The notes under the pieces are model-generated. The model saw only the letters and a program-made list of their open reading frames with translations. It made no database searches and was not told the DNA's origin. Of a stretch of 64,000 bases of DNA, positions 1-7,900 are shown in pieces (positions within the stretch are counted from its first letter, which is position 1; the number at the start of each line of letters is the position of its first letter). Source of the stretch: Thermus amyloliquefaciens. GTDB lineage: Bacteria; Deinococcota; Deinococci; Deinococcales; Thermaceae. The stretch is from NCBI RefSeq assembly GCF_000744885.1, contig NZ_JQMV01000003.1, positions 1,116,001 to 1,180,000 of the forward strand, in the 5' to 3' direction. The position numbers and the translations under genes are program-made.

Positions 1-407
1 CCCAAAACCACCAGTAAGGGCCCAAAGTTAGAACCCAGGCTGGCGGCGGGAAGCAGGCTGGCCCTTACCCGAAGCCAAGCATACCCTTGGGCATCCTGCA
101 CCGCATGCCCCACCTCGTGGGCCGCCACGGCCAAGGCCGCCAGGCTCGGGGAGGCGTAGTTGGCCTCGGAAAGCCGCACCGCCTTGGCGTGGGGGTCGTA
201 GTGGTCCGTGAGGGCCCCGGGCACGGGCTCCACCCGCACCTGGGTGAGGCCGTGAGCATCCAGGATGGCCCGGGCCACCTGGGCCCCCGTGAGGCCCCGG
301 CTGTTGGCCACCCGGCTAAAACGGGCAAAGGTGGCCTGCAACCCCCCTTGGATCGCCACGCTGGCCACGAACACCAGCACCATGAGCAAAATCGCCAACA
401 TCTCCAT
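1..407 (-). CDS. YugP-like membrane zinc metallopeptidase (3' end outside window)
   Basis: Partial gene; it runs off the left edge and only its first 135 codons are visible. It starts at ATG 407, with a GGAGG six bases upstream. The protein opens with one hydrophobic segment (about residues 3-20) and carries HEVGHAVQDAQGY, the HExxH zinc site of the YugP/Zn_peptidase_2 family (membrane-bound neutral zinc peptidases). A second hydrophobic stretch begins right after the zinc site, which is usual for the family. The natural substrate is not known. Upstream lie a terminator, a yybP-ykoY-type aptamer and a good promoter, so expression is probably controlled by a metal-sensing RNA. The family assignment rests on the motif and its context. 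Confidence 0.85.
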   Translation of the reverse strand, partial: MEMLAILLMVLVFVASVAIQGGLQATFARFSRVANSRGLTGAQVARAILDAHGLTQVRVEPVPGALTDHYDPHAKAVRLSEANYASPSLAALAVAAHEVGHAVQDAQGYAWLRVRASLLPAASLGSNFGPLLVVL

Positions 408-432
408 GCTCCACCTCCGCGGGCAGAGTAGC

Positions 433-554
433 AAAAACCGAGGCCACCCGTACAGGTGGTCTCGCCATGCGCCCTTAGGCGCCCCAGCCGACCGGGGAAG
501 GTTCCCGTACTGACGACCGGCTGGCCCCCTTCGGGGGCGGCTACTCCCCGCAGG
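433..554 (-). promoter_or_regulatory. yybP-ykoY-type (manganese-sensing family) riboswitch with overlapping terminator
   Basis: Read on the minus strand, the leader holds the two hallmark blocks of the yybP-ykoY aptamer: GGGGAGTAGC (549 down to 540) and GGCGAGACC (466 down to 458), with paired arms between them. The GAGACC block is also the 5' arm of a hairpin (463-440; GAGACCACC against GGTGGCCTC with one mismatch), followed by five Ts (437-433). Aptamer closure and terminator are therefore mutually exclusive, which predicts ligand-dependent antitermination. Known members sense Mn2+ and usually control transporters or exporters. Here the next gene is a metallopeptidase. The P1 helix next to the conserved blocks has several mismatches, which is the weakest part of the call. 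Confidence 0.78.
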
Positions 555-558
555 TACC

Positions 559-587
559 TTTATACCAGACGCCTGCCCCCTCAGCAA
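559..587 (-). promoter_or_regulatory. Promoter of the riboswitch-metallopeptidase transcript
   Basis: The -35 box is TTGCTG (587-582) and the -10 box is TATAAA (564-559), 17 bp apart. The expected start, near 553, places the aptamer at the very 5' end of the RNA. The insertion sequence target duplication starts at the last base of the -35 box, so the promoter survived the insertion. Confidence 0.7.
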
Positions 588-637
588 GGCCTTGTGGGCT
601 TGCCTTGCAAGCCCTCTTGAGTTATGCATTTCCCGAG

Positions 638-1000
638 ATGGGCAAGCGCGGCTTCGTCCGAAGGGAACCGAGGCCCAAGGAAGTCCTGGAGCTCTGCCTG
701 TACCTGGCCCAAGAGGTGGCCCCACCCACCCCCAAAGGCCACCGCGGCAGACCCTGGCGCTACACCCATGCCCTGTACCTGGCCCTCCTCCTCTTCCGCG
801 CCTTCTACGGCCTCACCTACCGAGCCACAGAGGCCCATCTCCAGGACCTCCTAGAGGGCCCCTTCCCCTCCCACCAGGCCCTGGCCGCCTATGCACAGAA
901 ACACCTGAACGAAGAGGTGCTGCAGGCGCTGCTGGAACGGCTGGTACAGGAAGTGGAAGCCCGGCTTCCCCAAGAGGAAGGGGAACCCCCCTTTTCTTGA
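638..1000 (+). CDS. Transposase N-terminal part (orfA), IS copy 1
   Basis: A 120-residue N-terminal half of the transposase with basic and hydrophobic helices (for example [19 protein letters not shown]), as in the DNA-binding region of IS4/IS5-type enzymes. The start is uncertain: ATG 638 has a TATGCA box 9 bases upstream and fits a leaderless start, and a TTG at 605 in the same frame is the alternative. The stop TGA (998-1000) overlaps the ATG of the second half (TGATG). The two halves together make one DDE enzyme, either by -1 slippage on the C6T4 stretch at 986-995 or by coupled reinitiation. Confidence 0.8.
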   Translation: MGKRGFVRREPRPKEVLELCLYLAQEVAPPTPKGHRGRPWRYTHALYLALLLFRAFYGLTYRATEAHLQDLLEGPFPSHQALAAYAQKHLNEEVLQALLERLVQEVEARLPQEEGEPPFS

Positions 1001-1560
1001 TGGACAGCACGGGGCTGGCCTACCGTAGCAAAGACACGGTGCTGCGCTGGCGCAGGGGGCAGGAGGAGCGGCGGATGCGGGGGCACAGCCGGCTTTTGGC
1101 CCTGGTGCGGTGGAGGAGGGGGCAGAAGCTTTTGGTCCCTTGGGGGGGCGGGGTGGGGCGGGCGTATGCCCCTGACCCGAGGCTTGGGGCGGGGGTGCTC
1201 CTGCGGTTTGGGCTGGGGGGCGGGGTGCTTTTGGGGGACGCGGGCTTTGACGGGAGGGAGGTGTGGGAGGTGGTGCGAGGGCTTGGGGTGTGGCCCCTGA
1301 TCCGGCTGCGGGGAGGGGGAGAGGTGCGGGATGAGGTGCGGCGGGAGGTAGCGGCGAGGTGGGACGGGGAGGTGTATCGGAGGCGAGGGGTGGTGGAGGG
1401 GGTGTTTGGGGGGATGAAGACGCGTTTGCGGAGGGGTTATTTGCAGGAGCGGAAACCGCATACGGCCATGTGGCGGGCCTTTATGGAGTTCCTTGCCTAC
1501 GGCCTGCGCATCCTGCTCACCCTGCTTCCCCCTCAGGGGGGGTACAAGGCGATTTACTAG
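1000..1560 (+). CDS. Transposase catalytic part (orfB), IS copy 1
   Basis: The catalytic half, 186 residues from ATG 1000. The three acidic residues of a DDE transposase are visible: the first Asp in MDSTGL, the second in GDAGFD, and Glu in [10 protein letters not shown]. The frame is open upstream as well, so the protein could also be made as an orfA-orfB product by a -1 shift near the C/T run at 986-995. The sequence is strongly G-rich and arginine-rich on the coding strand, unlike the neighbouring genes. It is nearly identical to 51472-52032. It is probably functional, because both copies keep the same intact arrangement. Confidence 0.85.
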   Translation: MDSTGLAYRSKDTVLRWRRGQEERRMRGHSRLLALVRWRRGQKLLVPWGGGVGRAYAPDPRLGAGVLLRFGLGGGVLLGDAGFDGREVWEVVRGLGVWPLIRLRGGGEVRDEVRREVAARWDGEVYRRRGVVEGVFGGMKTRLRRGYLQERKPHTAMWRAFMEFLAYGLRILLTLLPPQGGYKAIY

Positions 1561-1576
1561 GCAAGCCCAGGCCTTG

Positions 1577-1605
1577 TTGCCAAATGTGGGCCAGGTTCCT
1601 TTACT
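1577..1605 (+). promoter_or_regulatory. Possible promoter of the sulfurtransferase gene
   Basis: TTGCCA (1577-1582), 17 bp, TTTACT (1600-1605). The first base of the -35 box is the last base of the insertion sequence target duplication, so this promoter, like the divergent one at 559-587, appears to have been left intact. Confidence 0.4.
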
Positions 1606-1645
1606 CTTTTGCGCTCATGGGTATGTTGGCCTCGGGAGGAGAGGT

Positions 1646-2503
1646 ATGGGGTACGCCCATCCTGAGGTACTGGTGAGCACAGACTGGGTTCAGGAGCACC
1701 TCGAGGATCCCCAGGTGCGGATCCTCGAGGTGGACGAGGACATCCTCCTCTATGACACCGGCCACATCCCCGGGGCCCAAAAGGTGGACTGGCAAAGGGA
1801 CTTTTGGGACCCCGTGGTGCGGGATTTCGTGGATGAAGAGGGTTTTGCCAGCCTCATGGAAAGGCTTGGCATCGCCAACGACACCACCGTGGTCCTCTAC
1901 GGGGATAAGAACAACTGGTGGGCCGCCTACGCCTTCTGGTTCTTCAAGTACAACGGCCACCAGGATGTGCGCCTCATGAACGGGGGGCGGCAGAAGTGGG
2001 TGGAGGAGGGACGCCCCCTCACCACCGAGGTGCCCTCCTACCCCAGGAGCACCTACCGGGTACCGTACCGGGACGAGTCCATCCGCGCCTACCGGGACGA
2101 GGTGCTGAAACACATCCTCAAGGTCAAGGAGGGCAAGGGGGCCCTGGTGGACGTGCGCAGCCCCGAGGAGTACCGGGGGGAGCTCACCCACATGCCCGGC
2201 TACCCCCAGGAGGGGGCCCTAAGGGCCGGCCACATCCCGGGGGCCAAGAACATCCCCTGGGCCAAGGCGGTGAACCCCGACGGCACCTTTAAGAGCGCCG
2301 AGGAGCTCAAGGCCCTGTACCTCCCCCTGGGGGTCACCCCGGACAAGGACGTGGTGGTCTACTGCCGGATCGCCGAGCGCTCCAGCCACTCCTGGTTTGT
2401 CCTCAAGTACCTTCTGGGTTACCCCCGCGTGAAGAACTACGACGGCTCCTGGACGGAGTGGGGCAACCTGGTGGGGGTTCCGGTGGCCAAAGGGGAGGAG
2501 TAG
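1646..2503 (+). CDS. sseA: Two-domain thiosulfate/3-mercaptopyruvate sulfurtransferase
   Basis: A 285-residue tandem rhodanese. The N-terminal domain (about 5-130) is the inactive structural one. The C-terminal domain (about 150-280) has the active-site loop YCRIAERSS with the sulfur-carrying Cys near residue 240; the basic loop start CRxxxRS suits thiosulfate as donor. The ATG at 1646 follows GGGAGGAGAGGT. Proteins of this type transfer sulfane sulfur to cyanide or other acceptors and take part in sulfur relay in the cytoplasm. The gene stands alone between IS copy 1 and a convergent serine dehydratase gene. The family call is firm; the physiological acceptor is unknown. Confidence 0.92.
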   Translation: MGYAHPEVLVSTDWVQEHLEDPQVRILEVDEDILLYDTGHIPGAQKVDWQRDFWDPVVRDFVDEEGFASLMERLGIANDTTVVLYGDKNNWWAAYAFWFFKYNGHQDVRLMNGGRQKWVEEGRPLTTEVPSYPRSTYRVPYRDESIRAYRDEVLKHILKVKEGKGALVDVRSPEEYRGELTHMPGYPQEGALRAGHIPGAKNIPWAKAVNPDGTFKSAEELKALYLPLGVTPDKDVVVYCRIAERSSHSWFVLKYLLGYPRVKNYDGSWTEWGNLVGVPVAKGEE

Positions 2504-2542
2504 GACCCCCTCCCTGGGGCCTCCCCCCTTGGCCTCCTTGCC

Positions 2543-3406
2543 TCAATCCTCGGAAACCCGCCCCAGGGCCTGGGCGGCAAGCCGGCGCCCCGTGGGGGTG
2601 TCCGCCAAGCCCCCCAGGCCCGTTTCCTTTAGCTCCAAGGGCAGGAGGCGGCCGATACCCGCCATGGCCAGGATCACCTCATCGGGAGGGATCACGCTCC
2701 TGATCCCCGCCAGGGCCATGGAGGCGGCGCTCACCGCATGAACGGCGTAAAAGCCGTTGCGCATCACGCAAGGCACCTCCACGAACCCTCCCACGGGATC
2801 GCACACCAGGCCCAGGGTGTTCTGCAGGGCCAAGGCGGCCGCATGGGCGCAGGCCTCCGGGCTCCCCCCGAGCAGTTCGGTCACGGCGGCCGCCGCCATG
2901 GCCGCGGAAGAACCGATCTCCGCTTGGCACCCCCCGCTGGCCCCGGCGATGTAGATCTGGCGGCTGATGATCTTGGCCACCCCGGCGGCCAGGACCATGG
3001 GCATGAGGAGGGCCTCATCGGGGATACCCAGATGGTCCGCCACCCCCAAAAGGGCCCCCGGCAGGGTCCCGGCGCTGCCCGCGGTGGGGGCGGCCACGAT
3101 CCGGCCCATGCGGGCGTTCTCCTCATTGACCGCCATGGCGTAGGCCTGAACCCGCTTCAGGAGGGGGTCCCGCAAGGGATTGGGAGCCTCCCACAGGGTC
3201 TTGGCGTTCTTACCCACCATCCCCGCCACGCTGGGGGCATCCGAGGCTAGGCCCCTCCGGATGGAATCCCGCATGACGCCCAGGCGCTCGCGAAGCTTAT
3301 CCAGGATCACCTCGGGGGCCAGGCCCGTTTCCTCCACCTCCTCGCGAAGCAGGGCCTCTGAAGCCCGGCCAGAAAGGGTCGCCAGGTCGTTCAGGGTCAA
3401 GGGCAT
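2543..3406 (-). CDS. sdaAA: L-serine dehydratase, iron-sulfur-dependent, alpha subunit
   Basis: A 287-residue alpha (catalytic) chain of the bacterial Fe-S L-serine ammonia-lyase, which deaminates serine to pyruvate. Visible family blocks are [33 protein letters not shown] and [15 protein letters not shown], with the cysteines expected to hold the [4Fe-4S] cluster. The start at 3406 (MPLTLND) follows a TATACT box by six bases, so the mRNA is probably leaderless. No beta-subunit gene lies in this window, although the split-type enzyme normally needs one. It is divergent from the response-regulator gene and convergent with the sulfurtransferase gene. Confidence 0.92.
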   Translation of the reverse strand: MPLTLNDLATLSGRASEALLREEVEETGLAPEVILDKLRERLGVMRDSIRRGLASDAPSVAGMVGKNAKTLWEAPNPLRDPLLKRVQAYAMAVNEENARMGRIVAAPTAGSAGTLPGALLGVADHLGIPDEALLMPMVLAAGVAKIISRQIYIAGASGGCQAEIGSSAAMAAAAVTELLGGSPEACAHAAALALQNTLGLVCDPVGGFVEVPCVMRNGFYAVHAVSAASMALAGIRSVIPPDEVILAMAGIGRLLPLELKETGLGGLADTPTGRRLAAQALGRVSED

Positions 3407-3412
3407 GGCCCC

Positions 3413-3418
3413 AGTATA
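3413..3418 (-). promoter_or_regulatory. Leaderless -10 box of sdaAA
   Basis: TATACT, six bases before the ATG at 3406. No clear -35 box and no ribosome binding site. This box-to-ATG spacing recurs at many genes in the window. Confidence 0.55.
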
Positions 3419-3448
3419 GGCGTTGGTTAGGCCCGTCCGCGGTGGGCC

Positions 3449-3454
3449 TATGCT
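3449..3454 (+). promoter_or_regulatory. Possible -10 box of the response-regulator gene
   Basis: TATGCT, ten bases before ATG 3465. A purine-rich GGGGAGGG lies directly against the ATG, too close for a normal ribosome binding site. Confidence 0.35.
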
Positions 3455-3464
3455 AAGGGGAGGG

Positions 3465-4103
3465 ATGGGAAACCCAGAACCTGGCCTCCGCATCCTGATT
3501 GCCGACGACCACCCCCTCTTCCGCCTGGGGCTTAGGGCGGGCCTCGAGGGGGAAGGCCTGGTGGTGGTGGCCGAGGCCCAGGACGGGCAAGAAGCCCTGG
3601 ACAAGACCCTGGCCCTGCAACCGGAAGCCGTGCTCCTGGACCTAAGGATGCCGGTATTGGACGGGTTGGCCTGCACGAGAAGGCTCCGCCAAGCGGGTTA
3701 CCAAGGCCTCATCGCCCTCCTCACCACCTACCAGGAGCCCGCCTTGGTGCGGGAAGCCCACCTCGCCGGGGCCAACGCCTACTTTTCCAAGGAGCTCTCG
3801 GCCCCCGAGCTGAAAAGGCGCCTCCTGCGCGTGGCCCGGGGGGAAGAAGGCCTCACGCCCCCTGACCTCCCCACCCTGACCCCCAGGGAGGAGGAGGTGC
3901 TCCGCCTTCTGGCCCGGGGGCTTTCCGTGAAGGAGATGGCCAAGGCCCTTGGCCTTTCCCCGGATACGGTGAAAGACCATTTGGAAAGCCTCTACGGTAA
4001 GTTGCTCGCCCGAAACCGGGTGGAGGCCCTGGAAAGGGCTAGGGCCCTGGGGTTCCTAAGCGAAACCGAGGGGCGGATTGGCCCGCCCCCCGGCGCTGGG
4101 TAA
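3465..4103 (+). CDS. NarL/FixJ-type response regulator
   Basis: A 212-residue two-domain regulator. The receiver domain (about 8-125) has the acidic pair D14-D15 in IADDHPLF, the phosphorylation site D59 in LLDLRMP, the Thr pair in LLTTYQE and the Lys in YFSKE, so phosphorylation is expected. The C-terminal LuxR-type helix-turn-helix (about 145-205) reads [20 protein letters not shown] and binds DNA. No histidine kinase gene is adjacent, so the partner lies elsewhere. The start is either ATG 3465 or ATG 3450 in the same frame. Targets are unknown. The gene is convergent with rplS, with a three-base gap. Confidence 0.9.
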   Translation: MGNPEPGLRILIADDHPLFRLGLRAGLEGEGLVVVAEAQDGQEALDKTLALQPEAVLLDLRMPVLDGLACTRRLRQAGYQGLIALLTTYQEPALVREAHLAGANAYFSKELSAPELKRRLLRVARGEEGLTPPDLPTLTPREEEVLRLLARGLSVKEMAKALGLSPDTVKDHLESLYGKLLARNRVEALERARALGFLSETEGRIGPPPGAG

Positions 4104-4106
4104 GGG

Positions 4107-4559
4107 CTACTCGGCGCTGGACTCCCCTTGGGCAGGTTCGGCGGCCTCGGCCATGGCGGTCTCCTTGGCGGCCTTGGCCATCTCCTGGTCCTGGCCGATG
4201 CGCTTGCGGTCGGCGCGGAGCTTGCGGCGGATCTCCCTTTCGGGAAGCCCACGGATGAAGTAAAGCTTGGCCCGCCGGGCCCGGCCCCGCTGGACGATCT
4301 CTATCCGCTCAATAAGGGGGGAGTGCAGGGGGAAGATGCGCTCCACCCCTACCCCATAGCTCACCTTGCGCACGGTGAAGCTGCTGTTGTAACCGTTCCG
4401 CTTAACCTTGATGACGATGCCCTCAAAGTTCTGCACCCGGGTGCGGTTGCCCTCCTTCACCCGGTAGGCCACCCGCACGGTATCGCCGGGCCGGAACTCG
4501 GGAAGGTCGGTGCGGGTATACTTGGCCTCCACCACTTTAAGCAGCGCTCCACGGTTCAT
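4107..4559 (-). CDS. rplS: 50S ribosomal protein L19
   Basis: A 150-residue L19 that begins [20 protein letters not shown] and contains the family blocks [19 protein letters not shown] and [11 protein letters not shown]. The last 35 residues form an Ala/Glu-rich tail that is longer than in most bacteria but seen in Thermus. GGGAGGAGAAC precedes ATG 4559. It is the last gene of the ffh-rpsP-KH-rimM-trmD-rplS operon; L19 lies at the interface of the two ribosomal subunits. There is a 55-base gap after trmD. A longer reading frame upstream lacks homology and was not used. Confidence 0.97.
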   Translation of the reverse strand: MNRGALLKVVEAKYTRTDLPEFRPGDTVRVAYRVKEGNRTRVQNFEGIVIKVKRNGYNSSFTVRKVSYGVGVERIFPLHSPLIERIEIVQRGRARRAKLYFIRGLPEREIRRKLRADRKRIGQDQEMAKAAKETAMAEAAEPAQGESSAE

Positions 4560-4614
4560 GTTCTCCTCCCTCCCCAGAGGAACCCCTAGGGGTTCATGGG
4601 CAACAGCCTCTAGT

Positions 4615-5334
4615 CTAGCCCTCCCGGTCCATTTCCGCAAGCCAGAGGACCTCGAGGGGCCCAAGCCTTGCCTCCCGCACCAGCTCCGGCCTCACGGCAA
4701 GGGTCTTCCGCAAGGCTTCCCGCCTGCGCCAGCGATCCACCTCCGGGTGGTTTCCCGAAAGGAGCACCTCGGGCACCCCAAGCCCCCGGAACACCGGCGG
4801 TCGGGTGTAGTGGGGGTGGTCCAGAAGCCCGCGGACGAAGGAATCCCTCCGGTGGCTTTCCGGATCCCCGATCACCCCAGGGATGAGCCGGGCGGTGGCC
4901 TCCAGCACCGCCAAGGCCGCCACCTCCCCCCCCATGAGCACAAAGTCCCCGATGCTCAGGGTGCGGGTCACAAAGGCCTCCACCCGGGCGTCAAACCCCT
5001 CGTAACGCCCGGAAAGGAGCACCAGGTGCTCTTTCTGGGCCAGTTCCTCCGCCACCCTTTGGGTAAAGGGCTCCCCCGCCGGGGAGAGGAGGATCACCTC
5101 GTCCGCGGGGAGGACCGTTTCCAAGGCCGCCACCGCCACGTCGGGGCGGATCACCATCCCCGCCCCGCCGCCATAAGGGGTGTCGTCCACGGTGCGGTGC
5201 CGCCCCAAACCAAAGGCCCTGAGGTCCACCACCTCCACCTGGAGAAGGCCCCGCTCCTGGGCCTTTTTCAGGAGGGATTCCGAAAGCCACGGGCGTATGA
5301 GCCCGGGGAAAAGGGTAAGGATGCTGTAGCGCAT
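4615..5334 (-). CDS. trmD: tRNA (guanine-N1)-methyltransferase (m1G37)
   Basis: A 239-residue TrmD of the SPOUT superfamily, which methylates G37 next to the anticodon and so prevents frameshifting. Signature blocks are [34 protein letters not shown] (part of the trefoil-knot SAM site) and HPHYTRP. The length is normal. ATG 5334 directly abuts the stop of rimM, so translation is probably coupled. It sits in the conserved order rpsP-KH-rimM-trmD-rplS, which links tRNA modification to ribosome assembly. Confidence 0.97.
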   Translation of the reverse strand: MRYSILTLFPGLIRPWLSESLLKKAQERGLLQVEVVDLRAFGLGRHRTVDDTPYGGGAGMVIRPDVAVAALETVLPADEVILLSPAGEPFTQRVAEELAQKEHLVLLSGRYEGFDARVEAFVTRTLSIGDFVLMGGEVAALAVLEATARLIPGVIGDPESHRRDSFVRGLLDHPHYTRPPVFRGLGVPEVLLSGNHPEVDRWRRREALRKTLAVRPELVREARLGPLEVLWLAEMDREG

Positions 5335-5823
5335 TCAGTCAAAGAGGCCGGGGATGGGCTCCACGTGGATGCCCTCCACCCCCACCCGCACGTAAGGGGC
5401 CTGCAAGGGAACCAGCCGCTCCCTTTGGTCGCGAAGCCTTTCCCCGGTCCCGCGGATCACCAGGACATCCTGAGCCCCCGCGTCCAGGATGTCCACCACC
5501 TCCCCCACCTTCACGCCCCCCACGTAAACGGGAAGGCCGATGAGGGCAAAGTAGTAGTACTGGCCCTCCTCGAGGGGCGGAAGCTCCTCCACCTCAGCGT
5601 ACACCCGGAGGCCCACCAAGGGCTCGGCCAGCTCCCGGCTGGAAACCCCCACCAGGTGGACCACCAGCTCATCCCCCACCTGGTAGAAATCCTCCAGGGC
5701 CCGCCAGCCATGCCCCTCCACGTACACGCGTTCCAGGTGAGCCACCACGGGCTCACCGCGGAACTTCAGACCCCCCCGTAGGGCATAAGGGGCACCAAAC
5801 CGGCCGATCTCCACCAGGCGCAT
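5335..5823 (-). CDS. rimM: 16S rRNA maturation factor RimM
   Basis: 162 residues. The N-terminal RimM domain starts LVEIGRFGAPYALRGGLK (the 'G-RFG-pyG-rG' block), followed by a PRC-barrel with YYYFALIGLPVYV and a GxVVDILDAGAQDVLVI segment. RimM binds ribosomal protein S19 and helps mature the head of the 30S subunit. It lies between the KH-protein gene and trmD in the same operon, 20 bases after the former and abutting the latter. The start is ATG 5823. Confidence 0.95.
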   Translation of the reverse strand: MRLVEIGRFGAPYALRGGLKFRGEPVVAHLERVYVEGHGWRALEDFYQVGDELVVHLVGVSSRELAEPLVGLRVYAEVEELPPLEEGQYYYFALIGLPVYVGGVKVGEVVDILDAGAQDVLVIRGTGERLRDQRERLVPLQAPYVRVGVEGIHVEPIPGLFD

Positions 5824-5843
5824 CCCCTCCCATTATGCCACCT

Positions 5844-6062
5844 TTAGCGCACCTCCACCCCCACCTTGCGCTTGGCGTAGGCCCGCACCAGGGTACGGAT
5901 GGACTCGATCACCCGGCCCTGCTTGCCGATAAGCCGGCCCTTGTCCTCAGGGGCCACCTCCACCACGTACACCGGCCCCTCGCGGGTGCGCCTCTCCTGC
6001 ACCCGAACCCGCTCCGGCTGGTCCACCACGCTCTTGGCCAGGTACTCCACCAGGTCCTTCAT
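5844..6062 (-). CDS. khpA: KH-domain RNA-binding protein (KhpA/YlqC family)
   Basis: A 72-residue single type II KH domain with the RNA-binding loop GRLIGKQGR (the GxxG motif) and the N-terminal block MKDLVEYLAKSVVDQPE typical of KhpA. Homologues pair with KhpB/EloR and bind many RNAs in Gram-positive bacteria; whether a KhpB partner exists here cannot be seen. It lies between rpsP and rimM, the position this gene takes in most bacteria that have it. The start is ATG 6062. Confidence 0.92.
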   Translation of the reverse strand: MKDLVEYLAKSVVDQPERVRVQERRTREGPVYVVEVAPEDKGRLIGKQGRVIESIRTLVRAYAKRKVGVEVR

Positions 6063-6128
6063 GGCTCCATGCTAAGGCAAAGGCGCCGGGCGACAAAGCG
6101 CACCGGCGCCGTCCGCACGGCCTAGGCC

Positions 6129-6383
6129 TTAGCCTTCCTTCCGGAAAACCCCCGCCTCCCGGAGAAGCCTCCGGGCGGTGTCCGTGGGCTGGGCCCCCAC
6201 GGAGAGCCAGTACCTGGCCCGTTCCACGTCCACCTTGAGCCACTCCGGGGTGGTCTTGCGGGGGTCGTAGTAACCGATCTTTTCAATGTACGCCCCATCG
6301 CGCTTCCTACGGCTGTCGGTCACCACGATGCGGTAATGGGGGTTGTGCTTGGAGCCAAAGCGAGAAAGCCGGATCTTGACCAT
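6129..6383 (-). CDS. rpsP: 30S ribosomal protein S16
   Basis: An 84-residue S16 beginning [20 protein letters not shown], followed by the family motif [19 protein letters not shown]. The length is normal for a thermophile. ATG 6383 lies six bases after the stop of ffh. S16 is needed early in 30S assembly, and its gene is the usual partner of rimM and trmD. Confidence 0.97.
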   Translation of the reverse strand: MVKIRLSRFGSKHNPHYRIVVTDSRRKRDGAYIEKIGYYDPRKTTPEWLKVDVERARYWLSVGAQPTDTARRLLREAGVFRKEG

Positions 6384-6389
6384 TCTTCC

Positions 6390-7694
6390 TTACCTCCTGA
6401 ACATTCCCATGAGTCCCCGGCCCTTGTTCTTCTCCAGGGACTTCATTAGGGCCTTGGTTTCCTCAAAGGCCTTGATGAAGCGGTTGATCTCCTGCACGCT
6501 GGTGCCGCTTCCTTTGGCGATGCGCTTGCGCCGCGAGGCGTTTAGGATCCGGGGGTCTTTCCGTTCCTCGGGGGTCATGGAAAGGACAATGGCCTCAAGG
6601 CGCTTCAGGGCCTTGTCGTCCACCTGAACCCCTGCCGGCAAGGCCTTGCCCACCCCAGGCAGCATGGCCAGGAGCTCCGAGAAGGAACCCAGGCGCTTCA
6701 GGTTTTGCATCTGCTTGAGGAAGTCCTCCAGGGTGAGCTCCTTGGCGGGCTTGGGGGCCTCCGCCTCGAGGCCCGCCGCCCTCACCCTTTCCGCCAAGGT
6801 GGCCACGTCCCCCATGCCCAGGATCCGGCTCGCCAAGCGGTCCGGATAGAAAGGCTCCAGGCCCTCGGGGCGCTCGGAAACCCCGGCGAAGTAGATGGGC
6901 TTCCCCGTCACGTGCCGGGCGGAAAGCGCCGCCCCGCCCCGGGCATCCCCGTCCAGCTTGGTGAGGATGAGGCCCGTGACCCCCACCCTCTCGTCAAAGG
7001 CCTTGGCCACCCCCAGGGCCTCCTGGCCCGTCATGGCGTCCAGGACCAGAAGCACCTGGTCGGGGTTCATGGCCTCCTTGAGGCGGGCCAGCTCGGCCAT
7101 GAGGGGCTCGTCGATCTGCAGGCGTCCCGCGGTGTCCACCAGGATGAGGTCCCGCGCCTCCACCCTGGCCTTCTCCCCCACCCGGCGGCGGATGGACTCG
7201 GGGCTTTCCCCGTCCATCACCTCCAGGACGGGCACCCCCACCTTCTCCCCCAGGAGGCGGAGTTGCTCCCGGGCAGCAGGGCGCTGGGTATCGGCGGCCA
7301 CCAGGAGGGGCCTCCGCCCCTTGCCCTTGTAGAAGAGGGCCAGCTTGGCCGCGGTGGTGGTCTTGCCGGAGCCTTGCAGGCCCACCAGGAACCAGAGGTT
7401 CTGGTCCTTCAGGGTGGGGAAACGGGGCTCGCCCCCCAGGGCCTCCTTCAGGGCCTCGTAGACCGTGGCCAGGACCACCTCCGCCGGGGTCAGGCTCTCC
7501 AGGACCTTCTGGCCCAGGGCCTTTTCCCGGACGCTTTCCACAAAGGCCTTGGCCACCTCCAGGTTCACGTCGGCCTCCATAAGGGCCCGACGGATCTCCC
7601 TGAGGGTGGCCCTCAGGTCCTCCTCGGTGATGCGGCCCCGGCCCCTTAGGCGGTCAATGGCCTCCTGCAGTCTCCCCGCTAGCTTGGCAAACAT
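6390..7694 (-). CDS. ffh: Signal recognition particle protein Ffh (SRP54)
   Basis: A 434-residue SRP GTPase that targets nascent membrane proteins with 4.5S RNA and FtsY. The N domain (about 1-90) is followed by the G domain with P-loop GLQGSGKTTTAAKLA, DTAGR and TKLDGDARGG (about 100-300). The C-terminal methionine-containing M domain (about 310-430) has GSGTSVQEINRFIKAFEE. Start ATG 7694 has GGGAGG three bases upstream; an upstream in-frame extension shows no homology. It is the first gene of the ribosomal operon and has a clear promoter. Confidence 0.97.
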   Translation of the reverse strand: MFAKLAGRLQEAIDRLRGRGRITEEDLRATLREIRRALMEADVNLEVAKAFVESVREKALGQKVLESLTPAEVVLATVYEALKEALGGEPRFPTLKDQNLWFLVGLQGSGKTTTAAKLALFYKGKGRRPLLVAADTQRPAAREQLRLLGEKVGVPVLEVMDGESPESIRRRVGEKARVEARDLILVDTAGRLQIDEPLMAELARLKEAMNPDQVLLVLDAMTGQEALGVAKAFDERVGVTGLILTKLDGDARGGAALSARHVTGKPIYFAGVSERPEGLEPFYPDRLASRILGMGDVATLAERVRAAGLEAEAPKPAKELTLEDFLKQMQNLKRLGSFSELLAMLPGVGKALPAGVQVDDKALKRLEAIVLSMTPEERKDPRILNASRRKRIAKGSGTSVQEINRFIKAFEETKALMKSLEKNKGRGLMGMFRR

Positions 7695-7722
7695 GCGCCT
7701 CCCGGCCACCAGGCCGGGCCTT

Positions 7723-7752
7723 AGGATAGGGCACACCCCTTGAGCGTGTCAA
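7723..7752 (-). promoter_or_regulatory. Promoter of the ffh-rplS operon
   Basis: A consensus -35 TTGACA (7752-7747), 18 bp, then TATCCT (7728-7723). The expected start near 7716 leaves a leader of about 20 bases. Confidence 0.75.
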
Positions 7753-7785
7753 CCTCAATTTTTCCCACATTTCTAGTGGGCACGG

Positions 7786-7814
7786 TTGACGGGCCGGACC
7801 GGGACCCCTAGGCT
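7786..7814 (+). promoter_or_regulatory. Promoter of mgtE
   Basis: TTGACG (7786-7791), 17 bp, TAGGCT (7809-7814). It predicts a leader RNA of about 80 bases before the GTG at 7901. The -35 boxes of this and the divergent ffh promoter lie 33 bp apart. Confidence 0.65.
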
Positions 7815-7855
7815 AAGAAAGGTATGTTAGGGGCTTTGCCCTCGAGTCCTAGGCC

Positions 7856-7900
7856 CTGAAGGCCGCCCCAGGCGGCCTTCAGCGGGAAAGGAGGCCGCCT
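7856..7900 (+). promoter_or_regulatory. mgtE leader: mutually exclusive hairpins over the ribosome binding site
   Basis: A perfect 12-bp hairpin (CTGAAGGCCGCC 7856-7867 with GGCGGCCTTCAG 7871-7882) sits just before the start. Its 3' arm (AGGCGGCCT, 7870-7878) can instead pair perfectly with AGGCCGCCT at 7892-7900, which contains half of the GGAGG and touches the GTG. The two pairings exclude each other, so the leader could switch mgtE translation on or off. This is not a recognised M-box; what would drive the switch is unknown. Confidence 0.5.

Larger units (their letters stand above)
596..1568 (+). mobile_element. Insertion sequence, copy 1 (973 bp, 9-bp target duplication)
   Basis: The element is bounded by perfect 10-bp inverted ends (GGGCTTGCCT / AGGCAAGCCC) and flanked by a 9-bp direct repeat, AGGCCTTGT, at 587-595 and 1569-1577. 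The same 973-bp element recurs at 51068-52040 with only about three base differences (near 647, 822 and 1137), so movement was recent. The left end also forms an 8-bp hairpin (GGGCTTGC...GCAAGCCC, 596-614). It encodes a DDE transposase split over two frames. The overall type fits the IS4/IS5 superfamily; I cannot name the exact group. It sits in the intergenic space between two divergent genes and disrupts neither reading frame. Confidence 0.95.

Noticed and set aside
592-1560. One long 322-codon frame through IS copy 1
   Set aside because: Its first 136 codons are an off-frame reading of orfA; the real protein comes from two frames joined near 986-1002.
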